Program-made: the position numbers and the translations under genes | Notes under the pieces: model-generated | What the model was told of the DNA's origin: nothing | The model's input: the letters and a program-made list of their open reading frames with translations, nothing else | Database searches by the model: none | NCBI RefSeq assembly: GCF_009695545.1 | Contig: NZ_VUNS01000006.1 | Coordinates: forward strand, 62,001 to 126,000 | Direction of reading: 5' to 3' | Source: Victivallis lenta | Lineage (GTDB): Bacteria; Verrucomicrobiota; Lentisphaeria; Victivallales; Victivallaceae | Length of the DNA: 64,000 nt | Shown: positions 25,733 to 35,382 of the stretch, piece by piece | How the letters are laid out: each line of letters starts with the position of its first letter | Numbering within the stretch: position 1 is the first letter of the stretch

Positions 25733-26653
25733 ATGAGATCGAAGCTGTTGGCGGTACTGGCCGCCGGATTGGCGGCCGTGTCGCTTCGTGCGGCGGATGT
25801 GGATATGGTCATCGCGGTGAACGGAGCGGCGCTGAATGCGCATCCGCAGGTAATGCAGCTTCGGGAGAAGTTCGACCGGGAGGCGAAGAGTTCCGGCGGA
25901 AAATCGTTCGCCGAGCAGCTCGGCGCGCTGAAGCTGACGGAGGAGATGCTCGAAAACCGGCTGACCGCTTATATCAGTCTCGATACCCGCGAGGGAGCGG
26001 TCGTGATCGACACGAAAGAGGGGAAAGCGCCGGAACTCTTTGAAAAGCTTCGGGATATCCTGAATTTCCGGGACGGCGGCACGAAGACCGAGGTTGCCGG
26101 CTGTCCGGTCTACACCGGCGTCACGGCCGACGGGAGCAGGGGGACGATCCTCCTGAAGTCGCCGTCGCAGATCCAGATTCAGGCCGGTGAATCGCTGCCG
26201 CTGCCGCTGAATTTCGGCAGGATCAGCAAGAACCTGATGCTGGAGGCGAAGAGCGGCCGGCTGGTCAACATCGCCCTGGTGCCGACGGAGGAGATGCTCG
26301 CCGCTCCGGATGCGATGCCCCAGATGAAGTCACTCCGCATGATCACGCTCGGGCTTACCGATACGAAGCCCGAAGCGGCGATCGTCTTCGAGGGGCTGTT
26401 CAAAAACGACGAGGCGGCCATGGAGGTGAAGGGGCTGGTGGATGTCGTGCTGTTCGGTTTCGAGCAGAACCAGGCGCTTGACAACCGTTTCTTCCGGAAG
26501 ATCGAGAGCAATGTCGCGGGCGGCAAACTCACCTATCGCCGGGTCGTCGATGACGGATTGCTCGAAGCGATCCTCCAGACCGTGGGCGGCCGGTTCGGCC
26601 GGCTGCCGAAGGCGGCGGGCCCGGCGGCGGTTCCCGAAACGCAGGGCGAATAG
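25733..26653 (+). CDS. Secreted protein of unknown function, related to the preceding one
   Basis: 306 residues from ATG 25733 with a strong AAGGAGGAGG upstream and a signal peptide (SKLLAVLAAGLAAVSLRA). The mature part starts DVDMVIAVNGAALNAHPQVM and contains YISLDTREGAVVIDTKEG, which parallels the first domain of the preceding gene product. It probably lies in the periplasm. It belongs to one operon with its neighbours; no enzyme motif seen. Confidence 0.65.
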   Translation: MRSKLLAVLAAGLAAVSLRAADVDMVIAVNGAALNAHPQVMQLREKFDREAKSSGGKSFAEQLGALKLTEEMLENRLTAYISLDTREGAVVIDTKEGKAPELFEKLRDILNFRDGGTKTEVAGCPVYTGVTADGSRGTILLKSPSQIQIQAGESLPLPLNFGRISKNLMLEAKSGRLVNIALVPTEEMLAAPDAMPQMKSLRMITLGLTDTKPEAAIVFEGLFKNDEAAMEVKGLVDVVLFGFEQNQALDNRFFRKIESNVAGGKLTYRRVVDDGLLEAILQTVGGRFGRLPKAAGPAAVPETQGE

Positions 26654-26665
26654 CTCCGGGGCGCG

Positions 26666-27439
26666 ATGAGACGGTCTGGCGGCTGGAAGCAGGCGGCGGA
26701 AGGAGCCGGATATCTGCATGCGGGAATCCGGGCCTTTTACCGCGATCCCGGGTTGTGGGGATATGCGCTCATTCCGATGGGTATCCTGTTCGCGTTTTAC
26801 GCGCTGATGATGCTCCTGCTGTTCTGGTTCGCGGCGCCGTGGGCGGCGGGGCTGCTGCCGGACCCGGCGCAGTGGAGCGCCTGGTTCCGCTGGCTGCTCT
26901 ATGCTGCGAGGGTGCTGATTTACGTGTCGGTATTCGGCATGGCGGTACTGACGGGGGCGTTTTTCCTCTGTTCGTTGTATGAGGCGTTCGGCGCGTTTTT
27001 TTTCGACAGTCTCGTTCAGAAGTTCGAGCGGGAGCGGTACGGGGTTGAAGCCGCTCCGGTGCCGTTCCGGGAGAATCTGCGTTATCTGCTGCAGTCGGCA
27101 GGGTTCTCCTTCGTGACGATGATCTGGAGCTTTCTGCTGTTCTGGCCCGGAATTTTCATCCCGGTGGCCGGGATTCTGCCGGCGGTGCTGGTGGTCGGCT
27201 ACCGTTTCGGGCTCACGTACGTTTTCTCCAGTGCGTTTGCGGACCGTGTTGACGTGCGCGAGGTCAGGCGTCTGGCGGCCCGGAACCGGGCGCTCATGCT
27301 CGGCTTCGGCGCGGCCGGCTACCTCTGGCTTCTGATTCCGTTTTCCGCGGTGTTTCTGCTGCCGGGATTCGCGCTTGGCGGCGCGATGATCTACCGGGAG
27401 CGTCTGATATGTTCCACCAAACAGGGAGGTGTGTCTTGA
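26666..27439 (+). CDS. EI24/CysZ-like membrane protein
   Basis: 257 residues with about five membrane segments. The N-terminal GAGYLHAGIRAFYRDPGLWGYALIP, the central SLYEAFGAFFFDSLVQKFER and the C-terminal ARNRALMLGFGAAGYLWLLIPF match the EI24 domain family, which includes the sulfate transporter CysZ. The role here is not evident; no sulfate genes are adjacent. The gene overlaps the GH5 TTG start. Confidence 0.7.
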   Translation: MRRSGGWKQAAEGAGYLHAGIRAFYRDPGLWGYALIPMGILFAFYALMMLLLFWFAAPWAAGLLPDPAQWSAWFRWLLYAARVLIYVSVFGMAVLTGAFFLCSLYEAFGAFFFDSLVQKFERERYGVEAAPVPFRENLRYLLQSAGFSFVTMIWSFLLFWPGIFIPVAGILPAVLVVGYRFGLTYVFSSAFADRVDVREVRRLAARNRALMLGFGAAGYLWLLIPFSAVFLLPGFALGGAMIYRERLICSTKQGGVS

Positions 27440-28968
27440 AAAAATGGAGACGATGGATGGTGTGGGCGGCGGCATTGGCCGTGCTGCCGCTGCGGGCGGC
27501 GCAGCCGGAACTGCTCTACGCGGTGAATTTTGACGATCCGGACGTCCGGGCGGCGGTCGACAAGTGTCCGTTCGCGAAGGTCGAGAAGGATTTCGAAGGG
27601 ACTTCCGTCCTGACCGTGACGGTCCCGCCCGACAAGATGTCGGACGGGAACCCGGTTGCGGTGGTCATTCCGATCGACATCGAGAAGATCGGCGCGGCCG
27701 GCGGGAATCTTTACGGAGAGGGCGATCTGAAGTTCACCGGCGTCACCAGGCCGATGTACAGCTGGAACGGCGTGAAATTCATGCTGGTGTTCAAGAGCGA
27801 AGGGAAAGAGCAGTATCCGGACTTCAACCCCGGCTGGCAGACCAATTGCGGGACGAAGGACTGGTACCGCGCCAGCTCGAGCACCGTGATCCCGAAGGAT
27901 GTGAAGAAAGCGTACCTGAATCTCGGACTCCAGCAGTCGTCGGGTACGGTTTCGTACCGCAACATCCGGTTTTACCGCGGCGATGCGTCTCCGGAGTCGA
28001 CGCTCGCGAAGCAGCCGGTTCCGCAGGCGAAGTACACGGTCGATCTGCCGGTCCATCGCGGGGTCATGTCGCCGAACCGGTTTGACGAAAAGGATTTCGC
28101 GGACCTTGCGAAGTGGAATGCAAACCTGATCCGCTGGCAGTTGAACCGGCCGCTGGACCGGCCGTACACGCTCGACGAGTACAAGGCGATCACCGCGAAG
28201 AAGATCGACGAACTCGGCAAAGTGCTCGACGCGGCGCGGAAACACGGAATCAAGGTCGTGATCGACCTGCATCCGTTCGAGGGCGGCAAGCTGATTTTAA
28301 GCACGCCGGAGGGACGGCAGTACCTGGTCGACGTCTGGAAGGAGATCGCAACCCGGTACAAGGGGCATCCGGCCATTTTCGGCTACGATATCCTGAACGA
28401 GCCCCATTCGCGAAATCTGCGTCCCGGCGACCCGACATGGCCGGAGCTGGCGGAGCGGACGATCAAGGCGATCCGGGCGATCGACCCGGTAACTCCGATC
28501 ATCGTCGAGCCGGACCAGATGGCGCACTACGAACTGCTCGAGTACCTGCCGGTCTTCGAGGAGCCGAACATCATTTACAGCATCCACTTCTATGCGCCGG
28601 GGCAGCTGACCCACCAGCTCGATCCGAAGGTGAAGCCGATTCTCGGCTATCCGGATGAAACGCGCGGCTGGAACAGGGAGTACCTGCGGAAGAATCTGGA
28701 GAAGGCGCGTGAATTCCAGCAGAAGACCGGGGCGCGGATCTACGTCGGCGAATTCAGCTGCATCCGCTGGGCGCCGGGCGCGGACCGGTATGTCAAAGAC
28801 CTGATCGATCTGTTCGAAGAGTACGGCTGGGATTGGAGCTATCACGCCTTTCGCGAATGGCAGGGTTGGAGCGCCGAGCACAGCGACGATCCGGCCGTCA
28901 TGGACCCGGTGCCGACCACCGGCCGCAAGGAGGTTCTGCTGAAAGCCTTCGAAAAGAACGGAAAATAA
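27436..28968 (+). CDS. GH5 family endoglycanase, secreted
   Basis: 510 residues starting at TTG 27436 (AGGGAGGTG upstream; TTGA overlap with the previous stop). A signal peptide (WRRWMVWAAALAVLPLRAAQ) is followed by a beta-sandwich region (~25-190, possibly carbohydrate-binding) and a GH5 barrel. Catalytic residues are visible: acid/base Glu322 in GYDILNEP and nucleophile Glu439 in IYVGEF, with the conserved VVIDLHPF strand. GH5 enzymes cut beta-1,4-glucans, mannans and related chains; the exact substrate cannot be read here. It probably acts in the periplasm or outside the cell. Confidence 0.9.
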   Translation: MKKWRRWMVWAAALAVLPLRAAQPELLYAVNFDDPDVRAAVDKCPFAKVEKDFEGTSVLTVTVPPDKMSDGNPVAVVIPIDIEKIGAAGGNLYGEGDLKFTGVTRPMYSWNGVKFMLVFKSEGKEQYPDFNPGWQTNCGTKDWYRASSSTVIPKDVKKAYLNLGLQQSSGTVSYRNIRFYRGDASPESTLAKQPVPQAKYTVDLPVHRGVMSPNRFDEKDFADLAKWNANLIRWQLNRPLDRPYTLDEYKAITAKKIDELGKVLDAARKHGIKVVIDLHPFEGGKLILSTPEGRQYLVDVWKEIATRYKGHPAIFGYDILNEPHSRNLRPGDPTWPELAERTIKAIRAIDPVTPIIVEPDQMAHYELLEYLPVFEEPNIIYSIHFYAPGQLTHQLDPKVKPILGYPDETRGWNREYLRKNLEKAREFQQKTGARIYVGEFSCIRWAPGADRYVKDLIDLFEEYGWDWSYHAFREWQGWSAEHSDDPAVMDPVPTTGRKEVLLKAFEKNGK

Positions 28969-28984
28969 GAATATGTGCTTGCGG

Positions 28985-29019
28985 GGAGCGCAGGTGCTGT
29001 CAGCACTCCCCGCCGCAGG
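28985..29019. terminator. Possible bidirectional terminator
   Basis: GCGGGGAG pairs with CTCCCCGC, with an inner GTGCTG/CAGCAC hairpin, between the convergent GH5 and GH39 genes. There is no U tract. Confidence 0.4.
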
Positions 29020-29040
29020 CGACTCAAGCCGGAAGAGGGA

Positions 29041-30489
29041 TTATGGTTCGATCATCTCCGGCAATTCGAAGGTGAGGAGGGCGATTTCGCCCGGAGCCAG
29101 GCTGATCCCGGCATCGGCGGAATACCGGAACCGGCGCGGATGCGAAGCTGACTCCAGCTGCGACAGTTCGGCAACGGACGCAAATTCCGGCGCTCCCTGC
29201 CGGAGCCAGGATTCGTAGGCGCTCCCGTTTTCCGGCATGACCTGTTCGCAGACGGCGCCGCTTTTCAGGCCGTCGATCCGGATTTCGAAGGTCTCATTCT
29301 CCTTTTCCGGGTCGAGATAGTTCCAGAGGAGGAGCCGCACCGTCTTTTGCTCCCGGGCGGCCAGGGCGCCGAGGCACTTCGCGGGGCGGCTCCACACTGC
29401 GGACAGTTCCTCTCCTGATACGGCGCGGAGAAAGCGGAACGCATGGAACGACGCCTTCGGAATGCCGTTGACGTTCAGCAGCCCGTAGCCGCCGTGGAAC
29501 GGGGCGGAATGGAAACCGCACTCCTCATAAATGTCGGAACCGTTCCAGAATAAACTGCCCGTGCAGACGGAGCGGAGTTCGGCCATGGTTTTGACAATGA
29601 ATGCCGCGTTCGCGCATTCGTCGTGATTGAATGCGAGCGGGCCGGCAGAGGAGTTCCACTCTCCGAGGAACAGCGGAACCGGTTCCGGCAGCAGCTTCAT
29701 GGTCTGCCGCACCCGCGTGAGGAGCCGCGGCAAAAGATCGGCGCTCTGCAGCCTGACTTCTCCTTCGGCTCCGTCCAGGAAGGCGATGTCGCTCGGATAG
29801 GCGTGCGTGGAGACAAAATCGCACCGGCACCCCGGCGACGGGTCTTCCGGCGATGGTGCGGAGACATGGCGGCAGAAGTCGGCAATCCACGCGGTTTTGC
29901 TGGTCGCCGGCCCGCCGACGCGAAACCGGGAATCCTGACGCTTGATTGCAGCGCGGGAAAGGTCGTACAGCTTGAAATACTCCTCTTGCGTGCCGGTCCA
30001 GAAAGGGAGGTCCGGTTCGTTCCAGACCTCGAAATACCACCTGCAAAGCTCTTCGCGGCTGAACCGTTCGATGAGAACATGCAGGAATTGTTCCACGAGT
30101 TCCTCCCAGCGCCGCCAATCGCGCGGCGGAGCCGAGCGGAAACGGTAATGACAGACCGATTCCTCCGTCCGGGCCAGTGCGCCCGGCATGCCCGACAGTT
30201 CGAGAAAGGGGATCTGCCCGTTGTCCAGGATGCGCTCGAGAACCGTCAGGGGCTTTTCGAAGTGGAAAGAGCCGTCCGGCGCAACCGCTTCGAGCTGGTC
30301 ATTGAAGATTCCGTGACAGCGCACATAGCGCATGCCGAGCTCTTCCCGCAGCCGCCGGAAGTGGCGGGGCAGATCCTCCCGCAGCCAGAGGGCCGCATGA
30401 CAGCTGTTGATGCCGAACGAGCCGATGTTGCGTACATTTTCTCCGGTGGCGCTGCCGATCGACAGACCGATTTTTTCCTGATTTTTCAT
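29041..30489 (-). CDS. GH39-type glycoside hydrolase
   Basis: 482 residues without a signal peptide. The (beta/alpha)8 barrel carries the acid/base Glu158 in FEVWNEPD and the nucleophile Glu277 in LFLGEWNSS. The early YVRCHGIFND and the C-terminal beta-sandwich (RFRYSADAGISLAPGEIALLTFELP) fit GH39 beta-xylosidase or related enzymes. It likely cleaves imported oligosaccharides in the cytoplasm. Shine-Dalgarno AGGAG. It is the last gene of the minus-strand carbohydrate locus, 72 nt after the GH2 gene. Confidence 0.85.
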   Translation of the reverse strand: MKNQEKIGLSIGSATGENVRNIGSFGINSCHAALWLREDLPRHFRRLREELGMRYVRCHGIFNDQLEAVAPDGSFHFEKPLTVLERILDNGQIPFLELSGMPGALARTEESVCHYRFRSAPPRDWRRWEELVEQFLHVLIERFSREELCRWYFEVWNEPDLPFWTGTQEEYFKLYDLSRAAIKRQDSRFRVGGPATSKTAWIADFCRHVSAPSPEDPSPGCRCDFVSTHAYPSDIAFLDGAEGEVRLQSADLLPRLLTRVRQTMKLLPEPVPLFLGEWNSSAGPLAFNHDECANAAFIVKTMAELRSVCTGSLFWNGSDIYEECGFHSAPFHGGYGLLNVNGIPKASFHAFRFLRAVSGEELSAVWSRPAKCLGALAAREQKTVRLLLWNYLDPEKENETFEIRIDGLKSGAVCEQVMPENGSAYESWLRQGAPEFASVAELSQLESASHPRRFRYSADAGISLAPGEIALLTFELPEMIEP

Positions 30490-30561
30490 GATTGCTCCTG
30501 AAGGTGTCGGGGCGCGCGGACGAATCTCACGCGACGCTCCGGAAAACAGTTCAAACGGAAC

Positions 30562-33500
30562 CTACCAACGATAGTAGCGGTACGGGTCGTCTTCCTCCTC
30601 CGGCGTTTGAAGATAATAACTGTTCAGCCACGGACCGTCTGCAAATAATCGCGGGCTTCCGGCCATGCCTCCGTCCCGGAAGATGTTTTTCACGCGAACC
30701 GCGATCACATTTCGTCCCGGCAGGAGCTCCGACCGCCGGATGGCGAAGTCGCGCGGACGACACCAGTAATCCATCGGAGCGTTGGCTTTGGTCACTTCCC
30801 CGAGAAATTTCCCGTTGAGCCAGATCTGCGATTCGTCATCTACCGGCCCGAGCGAGAGTGTGAGTTCTTCCGGCAGCAGCGGTGAGGGTTCGAATTCGAG
30901 CCGATACCAGCCGTATCCGAGGTCGTCGTAGTAGTGCGGCAGCGTGACCTGCTGCCAGCCCGAGTCGTCGAAATCGGGTTTCCAGGCATTCTCCGTTGCA
31001 TTCACGATCTTTTCCTCCGGCATCATGCACCAGTTGCGGGAGAGGTCCTGCCGGAGCAGCGGCGCCGGAGTCGTGAAGAAGTTCCGCAGCGGCGTCGTCA
31101 TCTCCGCCCCGTCGGTTGCGAGAAAACGCGAGAGCAGGAACACATTGCGGCGGTAGCTGCTCCGCAGCGCCGGCTCCTTCGTGTAATCAAAATTCCACGG
31201 TGCAGCCTGGAGAATCGTCACCGTCCCCCGCCCGACCCGGTAACGCCGGAACCAGGAATTCTTCCCCTCCTTTGATGGTGGCAACGGCGCGAGCTTCGGA
31301 AAACGCCGCCAGTAAGTGTCAGCGTGAGAGATCCCCGCAACACCCAGCGTCTTCCACTGATCCGGTTCGTAGTACGGAATCGCATCCACGGCTTCCCCTG
31401 CGTTCATGCCCAGTGCGGCGAGAGTTTGGTTGTCCGCGCCCAGCGCGAGAACCCGCAAGCCTGCGTTGATCCGGCGGCGCAGATCGGCGGGAGGCGTTGC
31501 TTCCGGACCGAGCACGAGCAGCGTTTCTTCCGGTTCCGCCGCGGGTGGCAACTGCCGGTTCACGGCGACGCCGAGCCGGGTCAGCAGTTCGACCCCGGCA
31601 TCGTTCCCCGCGTAATAGAGCGTCCTGCCCGGAGCAGGCGCGGGAGCTCTCTGTATGTAATCGGCGATCCGGCGCAGCAGCGCTGCCGCCGCGGGATCGT
31701 TCTCCGTCCGCCCGGAGAGATCCATCTGGCAGAACAGTATGCGCTGTCCCGCTTCCTGATGCTCGAGCAGCGGCGTGTATTGCAGGTCAAAGCCGCAGTC
31801 CACGAGCGGCAGCCAGTTGCCCCGGGAGGGTTTTTCAATCAGCACCGAAGCCACGGCGTTGCGGTTCCCGCGCCGCCACACCCGCGGCAGGTCGAAGCCG
31901 TTCCAGACCGACCGCGGAAACGCACTGTCGAAGGCGTTCGCGGGAGAGGAACCCGGCGTGAGCGTTGCGTCTCCGCGCCAGTTCGCCAGAAGCTCCTGCG
32001 GAAAACCCGCCATGACCGGATGCTCCGGCGTTCTGACAAATCCCTCGCGGGCGCCCCATTCGGTCACCCGGAACCCGAAACGGTTGTTCAATGCGTTCGA
32101 GCTCTGTTCGAATACAACGATCCCCCGGAGTTTCGCGAGCGTTTCCGGCGGCAGCGCCCACGACGGCTTCGCATCAAACGCCTCGCGGCCGATCAGGAGT
32201 GCGTCTCCATCGGCGAGTTCACCCGGATTCGTCACCGGCGTGAATTCCACACCGGCGGCGCGGAGCGCCGAGGCGCTCATCCCCTTCGGGTCGAAAAGCC
32301 GGAGTTGCGCCCGGGCCTCCGCGGCGTTTCCCCCGGGCGGCAGATGCAGCAGGATTCGTTCGACCCGTTCCCTGCCGTCCGCGGAAATCCGCGCCTCGAG
32401 CCGGCATGTGCCGGAAGCGCTTTCCGGCATGATGCCTTCGAGCGGAATTGCGACGGTTTCGCCGGGATCCACCCGAACCGTCTCCCGGGACGACCATTCG
32501 CCGTCACCGATTCGCCAGAGGTACGCGACATCGCGGGCAGAATGGTGGTCATTGATGATGATCAACTGTTTATGAATCGGTTCGCCGGGTTTGTAAATAT
32601 GGGTCTTATCCGTGAAGACCGGAGCGCCGCCGAGAAACGCGAGCAGTGGCTGGTTGTCGCGCAGCAGCACTTCTCCGGTCGGGGTCGGACGGAAATTCTT
32701 CTTCTCGGGATCGTTCAGATAATTACGGTTTGCAGTGAAGTGGTCCGGGACGATTCCGGGCTGATGCAGATTCTGCCGCGCTGCCGGATTCGGCCGTTTC
32801 GCCGTCGGACGGATCCGCTGCCAGAAATCGACCTGATCCCACGGCAGTACGGCGGAGATTCCCCAGCCGCGCATGGCGCGCCAGTTGTCCTGCATATACC
32901 ACGCTTGTACTCCGCTGTAAAGATCGGTAAGAGCCTGGATGCGGGAGGTCAATTCCCAGCCTCCGAAATTTTCGCCGCTCGCGAGCAGCTTCCGTTCGCG
33001 TTCCAGCAGCGCGAGCTTGGCATCGTCGAGCCGGTACGCGGCATCCCCGAGACAGGCGGCGGCAAACTCGGACGCCCACGCCCAGGTTCGAACCGGCGTC
33101 GTCCAGATGAAGGCCGGTCCCCGGTAATGCAGCCAGCTCGCGAGGTGCGGCATGCCCCACTCCACGAAGAAGAGCGGTTTGCTCCCCTCCGCTGCCCAGT
33201 GTTCGAGCCAGTCGCTGCGCTCCTGGCGCGGACTCCAGTTCAGATAGATGTTGACCGTGTGCATGTTCCCGAAGTTGCCCGACTCGTGATGGTAGACGGG
33301 GCGCGACGGGTCGAATTCCGTTGCCACGGCCTCCGCGAGTCGCCCCTGCTTCCGGATCGCGAGGAACGAACCGGTCGCTCCTTCCTGTTTGGCCGGGTCG
33401 AGCAGCCCGTCCATCCGGTCCGGATTCTGATCGCCGCCGTAGCCCAGCGCGTTGTGGTTCATGGTGTACAGGATTGCCGCCGGACGATTCTGCACCTGCC

Positions 33501-35364
33501 GCACCAGATAGTGTGTCAGGGTGCGGTAGCGGGCCGCCGTTTCCGGATCGTCCAGCTTCATGCCGAAGTCGCCGATGTGGGGAAGGCTGAGCGCGTACAG
33601 CGTTCCGCTCTCGTCGGCGGCGTCGAGCACCCCCCGCAGATAACCGACCTGGCCGGGGGTGAATCCGTAGTTGCCGGTGATGAAGAAGTTGAAGCCGAAC
33701 TCTTTCATCCGGTGCATCGACCGTAACGCGCTTTCGCGGGCGGCCTGGTCGGCGTATTCGGTCGGGTTGGTCAGCAGCGCGGCCCGCAGGTGGACCTTGT
33801 GGCCGTTCAGCCGGAAATCCCGCCCGTCGATCCAGAACTCCCGGAATCCAAACGAAATCGGCAGGCTTTGCGAGAGAAGCCGGCCATTTGCGGCGTTTTT
33901 CAGCGTGACGGTTGCCTCGTAAACATTTTGCGGATGTTCCGGGTCCCACAGTTCCGCATCGCTCCACGGCGCAGAGAAACGCAACGGGCCTCCGGCGGCC
34001 GGAACCGTCATCGGCTCAGACGAAAAATGCTTCACGCTGCTGCCGTTTTTCCGTATCTCGGCTTCCAGAAGCACCCCGTGCGTCCGAACATCGGCAAGAG
34101 TCACGAAAAAGGCGATTTCGCCGCGGCGTACCGAGGTCTCCACCCGGATGTCCACAATGCGGTCCTGCATCGGGGCGGAGGTCAGAAACACATCTCCGGT
34201 CAGCCCCTTCAGATTGATTGCGCTGCTGCCCGCCACGAGCCGGTCGGGAGCCATGAACCGCTCCGCTCCGGCTTCCACGGGCTTGGCAGAAACGAAGACG
34301 GCCAGCTCCTGCGGTTTGCCGAATTTCACCAGAGGGGTAAGCTCTACGGGTCCGCCGGGAAACCAGGCTTCCCCGGCCGGGCGGCCGTCGAGAAATACGC
34401 GGGCATGGGTCTGGAGCAGCGTAAAATCCACCTCAATTCTGCGGCCGCGCCATGTTTCCGGCACCGTCACGGTGCGGCGATACCATGCCTGATCAAGTTT
34501 GTCGGCGGTTTCCGTCTGCGAATGCGCATATCCCGGCGGCAGATGAATATCCTGCGCCGGGACTGCATGGGGGAGCCCCTGCGGATTGGGCCAGATGCCC
34601 GGTACCTTGAACCAGCCCCATTCGCCCTGCGGCACTGCGGCAGTTCCGGCATTGTCTGCGGGAAGAAAATTCCAGTAACCGTTAAGACAGATTTTTCCGT
34701 TGGTTGAAGAACTTCGAGACCAGGCGCCATCCAGCGACCAGGAAACTTCAGCTCCGGAGGGAGGGCGCCACGCCTGCTCCATGTTCCGCACTTCGTCGGA
34801 ATGGACCAGACGGATATCGGCGAACTGCAACACGCATTCTCCCTTTTGCTGCGTTCCCGGCATGACTCCGAAATTCAGGGTGGAAACGCGCGTGCGGTCG
34901 TAATCGCCATCGAACAACGGCAGCGGAATCAGGACTGTCTGGAATTCGCCGGTGATTTCAGAAAGCAGCCCTGAAGCCAGCAATCGGACCTGACCGGAGC
35001 TTTTTCTGTCCGCATCGCCGAGCTGGAACCAGAAGTCGGCAAGCTCTCCCGACACTTTGCGAAACTTGAGCGAGAGTGCATTATAAGGGCGCAGGTCGTC
35101 GCCGCCCGGTTGCCAGTTGTGCCAGTTCCAGCCTCCGCCGGCCCAGTAGTTGGTCCAGCCGGCCCGGAACTCCAACCCCTTGCGATTCTGGAGCACAGGT
35201 AGGGAGGTGATCGCCAGCGAAGTGGTCTCCTTTGGATCGGACCAGCCGGAGCCGTGGAGCCGGCTGATTCCGTCGAAAATGATTCCGGGCTCAATGCCGC
35301 TGACTGCCGCAATGGAAAAGACGGATAAGAAAACGGCTTGAAAAAAAATCCGTATGTGACGCAT
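30562..35364 (-). CDS. Very large secreted GH2-family protein
   Basis: 1600 residues. A signal peptide (IRIFFQAVFLSVFSIAAVSG) is followed by a ~170-residue domain (WSDPKETTS, NYWAGGGWNWHNWQ) shared with the separate gene at 36259, a GH2 sugar-binding jelly roll (WYRRTVTVPETWRGRRIEVD), immunoglobulin-like parts and the GH2 barrel. The nucleophile Glu735 is in LFFVEWGMPH. At the usual acid/base position the protein reads YTMNHNALGYGG (Asn636-His637-Asn638) and no Glu is seen. The C-terminal half has a glutaminase-amidotransferase-like sandwich and a final jelly roll (WYRLEFEPSPLLPEE). It acts outside the cytoplasm. Substrate unknown. Confidence 0.85.
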   Translation of the reverse strand: MRHIRIFFQAVFLSVFSIAAVSGIEPGIIFDGISRLHGSGWSDPKETTSLAITSLPVLQNRKGLEFRAGWTNYWAGGGWNWHNWQPGGDDLRPYNALSLKFRKVSGELADFWFQLGDADRKSSGQVRLLASGLLSEITGEFQTVLIPLPLFDGDYDRTRVSTLNFGVMPGTQQKGECVLQFADIRLVHSDEVRNMEQAWRPPSGAEVSWSLDGAWSRSSSTNGKICLNGYWNFLPADNAGTAAVPQGEWGWFKVPGIWPNPQGLPHAVPAQDIHLPPGYAHSQTETADKLDQAWYRRTVTVPETWRGRRIEVDFTLLQTHARVFLDGRPAGEAWFPGGPVELTPLVKFGKPQELAVFVSAKPVEAGAERFMAPDRLVAGSSAINLKGLTGDVFLTSAPMQDRIVDIRVETSVRRGEIAFFVTLADVRTHGVLLEAEIRKNGSSVKHFSSEPMTVPAAGGPLRFSAPWSDAELWDPEHPQNVYEATVTLKNAANGRLLSQSLPISFGFREFWIDGRDFRLNGHKVHLRAALLTNPTEYADQAARESALRSMHRMKEFGFNFFITGNYGFTPGQVGYLRGVLDAADESGTLYALSLPHIGDFGMKLDDPETAARYRTLTHYLVRQVQNRPAAILYTMNHNALGYGGDQNPDRMDGLLDPAKQEGATGSFLAIRKQGRLAEAVATEFDPSRPVYHHESGNFGNMHTVNIYLNWSPRQERSDWLEHWAAEGSKPLFFVEWGMPHLASWLHYRGPAFIWTTPVRTWAWASEFAAACLGDAAYRLDDAKLALLERERKLLASGENFGGWELTSRIQALTDLYSGVQAWYMQDNWRAMRGWGISAVLPWDQVDFWQRIRPTAKRPNPAARQNLHQPGIVPDHFTANRNYLNDPEKKNFRPTPTGEVLLRDNQPLLAFLGGAPVFTDKTHIYKPGEPIHKQLIIINDHHSARDVAYLWRIGDGEWSSRETVRVDPGETVAIPLEGIMPESASGTCRLEARISADGRERVERILLHLPPGGNAAEARAQLRLFDPKGMSASALRAAGVEFTPVTNPGELADGDALLIGREAFDAKPSWALPPETLAKLRGIVVFEQSSNALNNRFGFRVTEWGAREGFVRTPEHPVMAGFPQELLANWRGDATLTPGSSPANAFDSAFPRSVWNGFDLPRVWRRGNRNAVASVLIEKPSRGNWLPLVDCGFDLQYTPLLEHQEAGQRILFCQMDLSGRTENDPAAAALLRRIADYIQRAPAPAPGRTLYYAGNDAGVELLTRLGVAVNRQLPPAAEPEETLLVLGPEATPPADLRRRINAGLRVLALGADNQTLAALGMNAGEAVDAIPYYEPDQWKTLGVAGISHADTYWRRFPKLAPLPPSKEGKNSWFRRYRVGRGTVTILQAAPWNFDYTKEPALRSSYRRNVFLLSRFLATDGAEMTTPLRNFFTTPAPLLRQDLSRNWCMMPEEKIVNATENAWKPDFDDSGWQQVTLPHYYDDLGYGWYRLEFEPSPLLPEELTLSLGPVDDESQIWLNGKFLGEVTKANAPMDYWCRPRDFAIRRSELLPGRNVIAVRVKNIFRDGGMAGSPRLFADGPWLNSYYLQTPEEEDDPYRYYRW

Positions 35365-35382
35365 GTGTTCTCCTGGGAAAAA

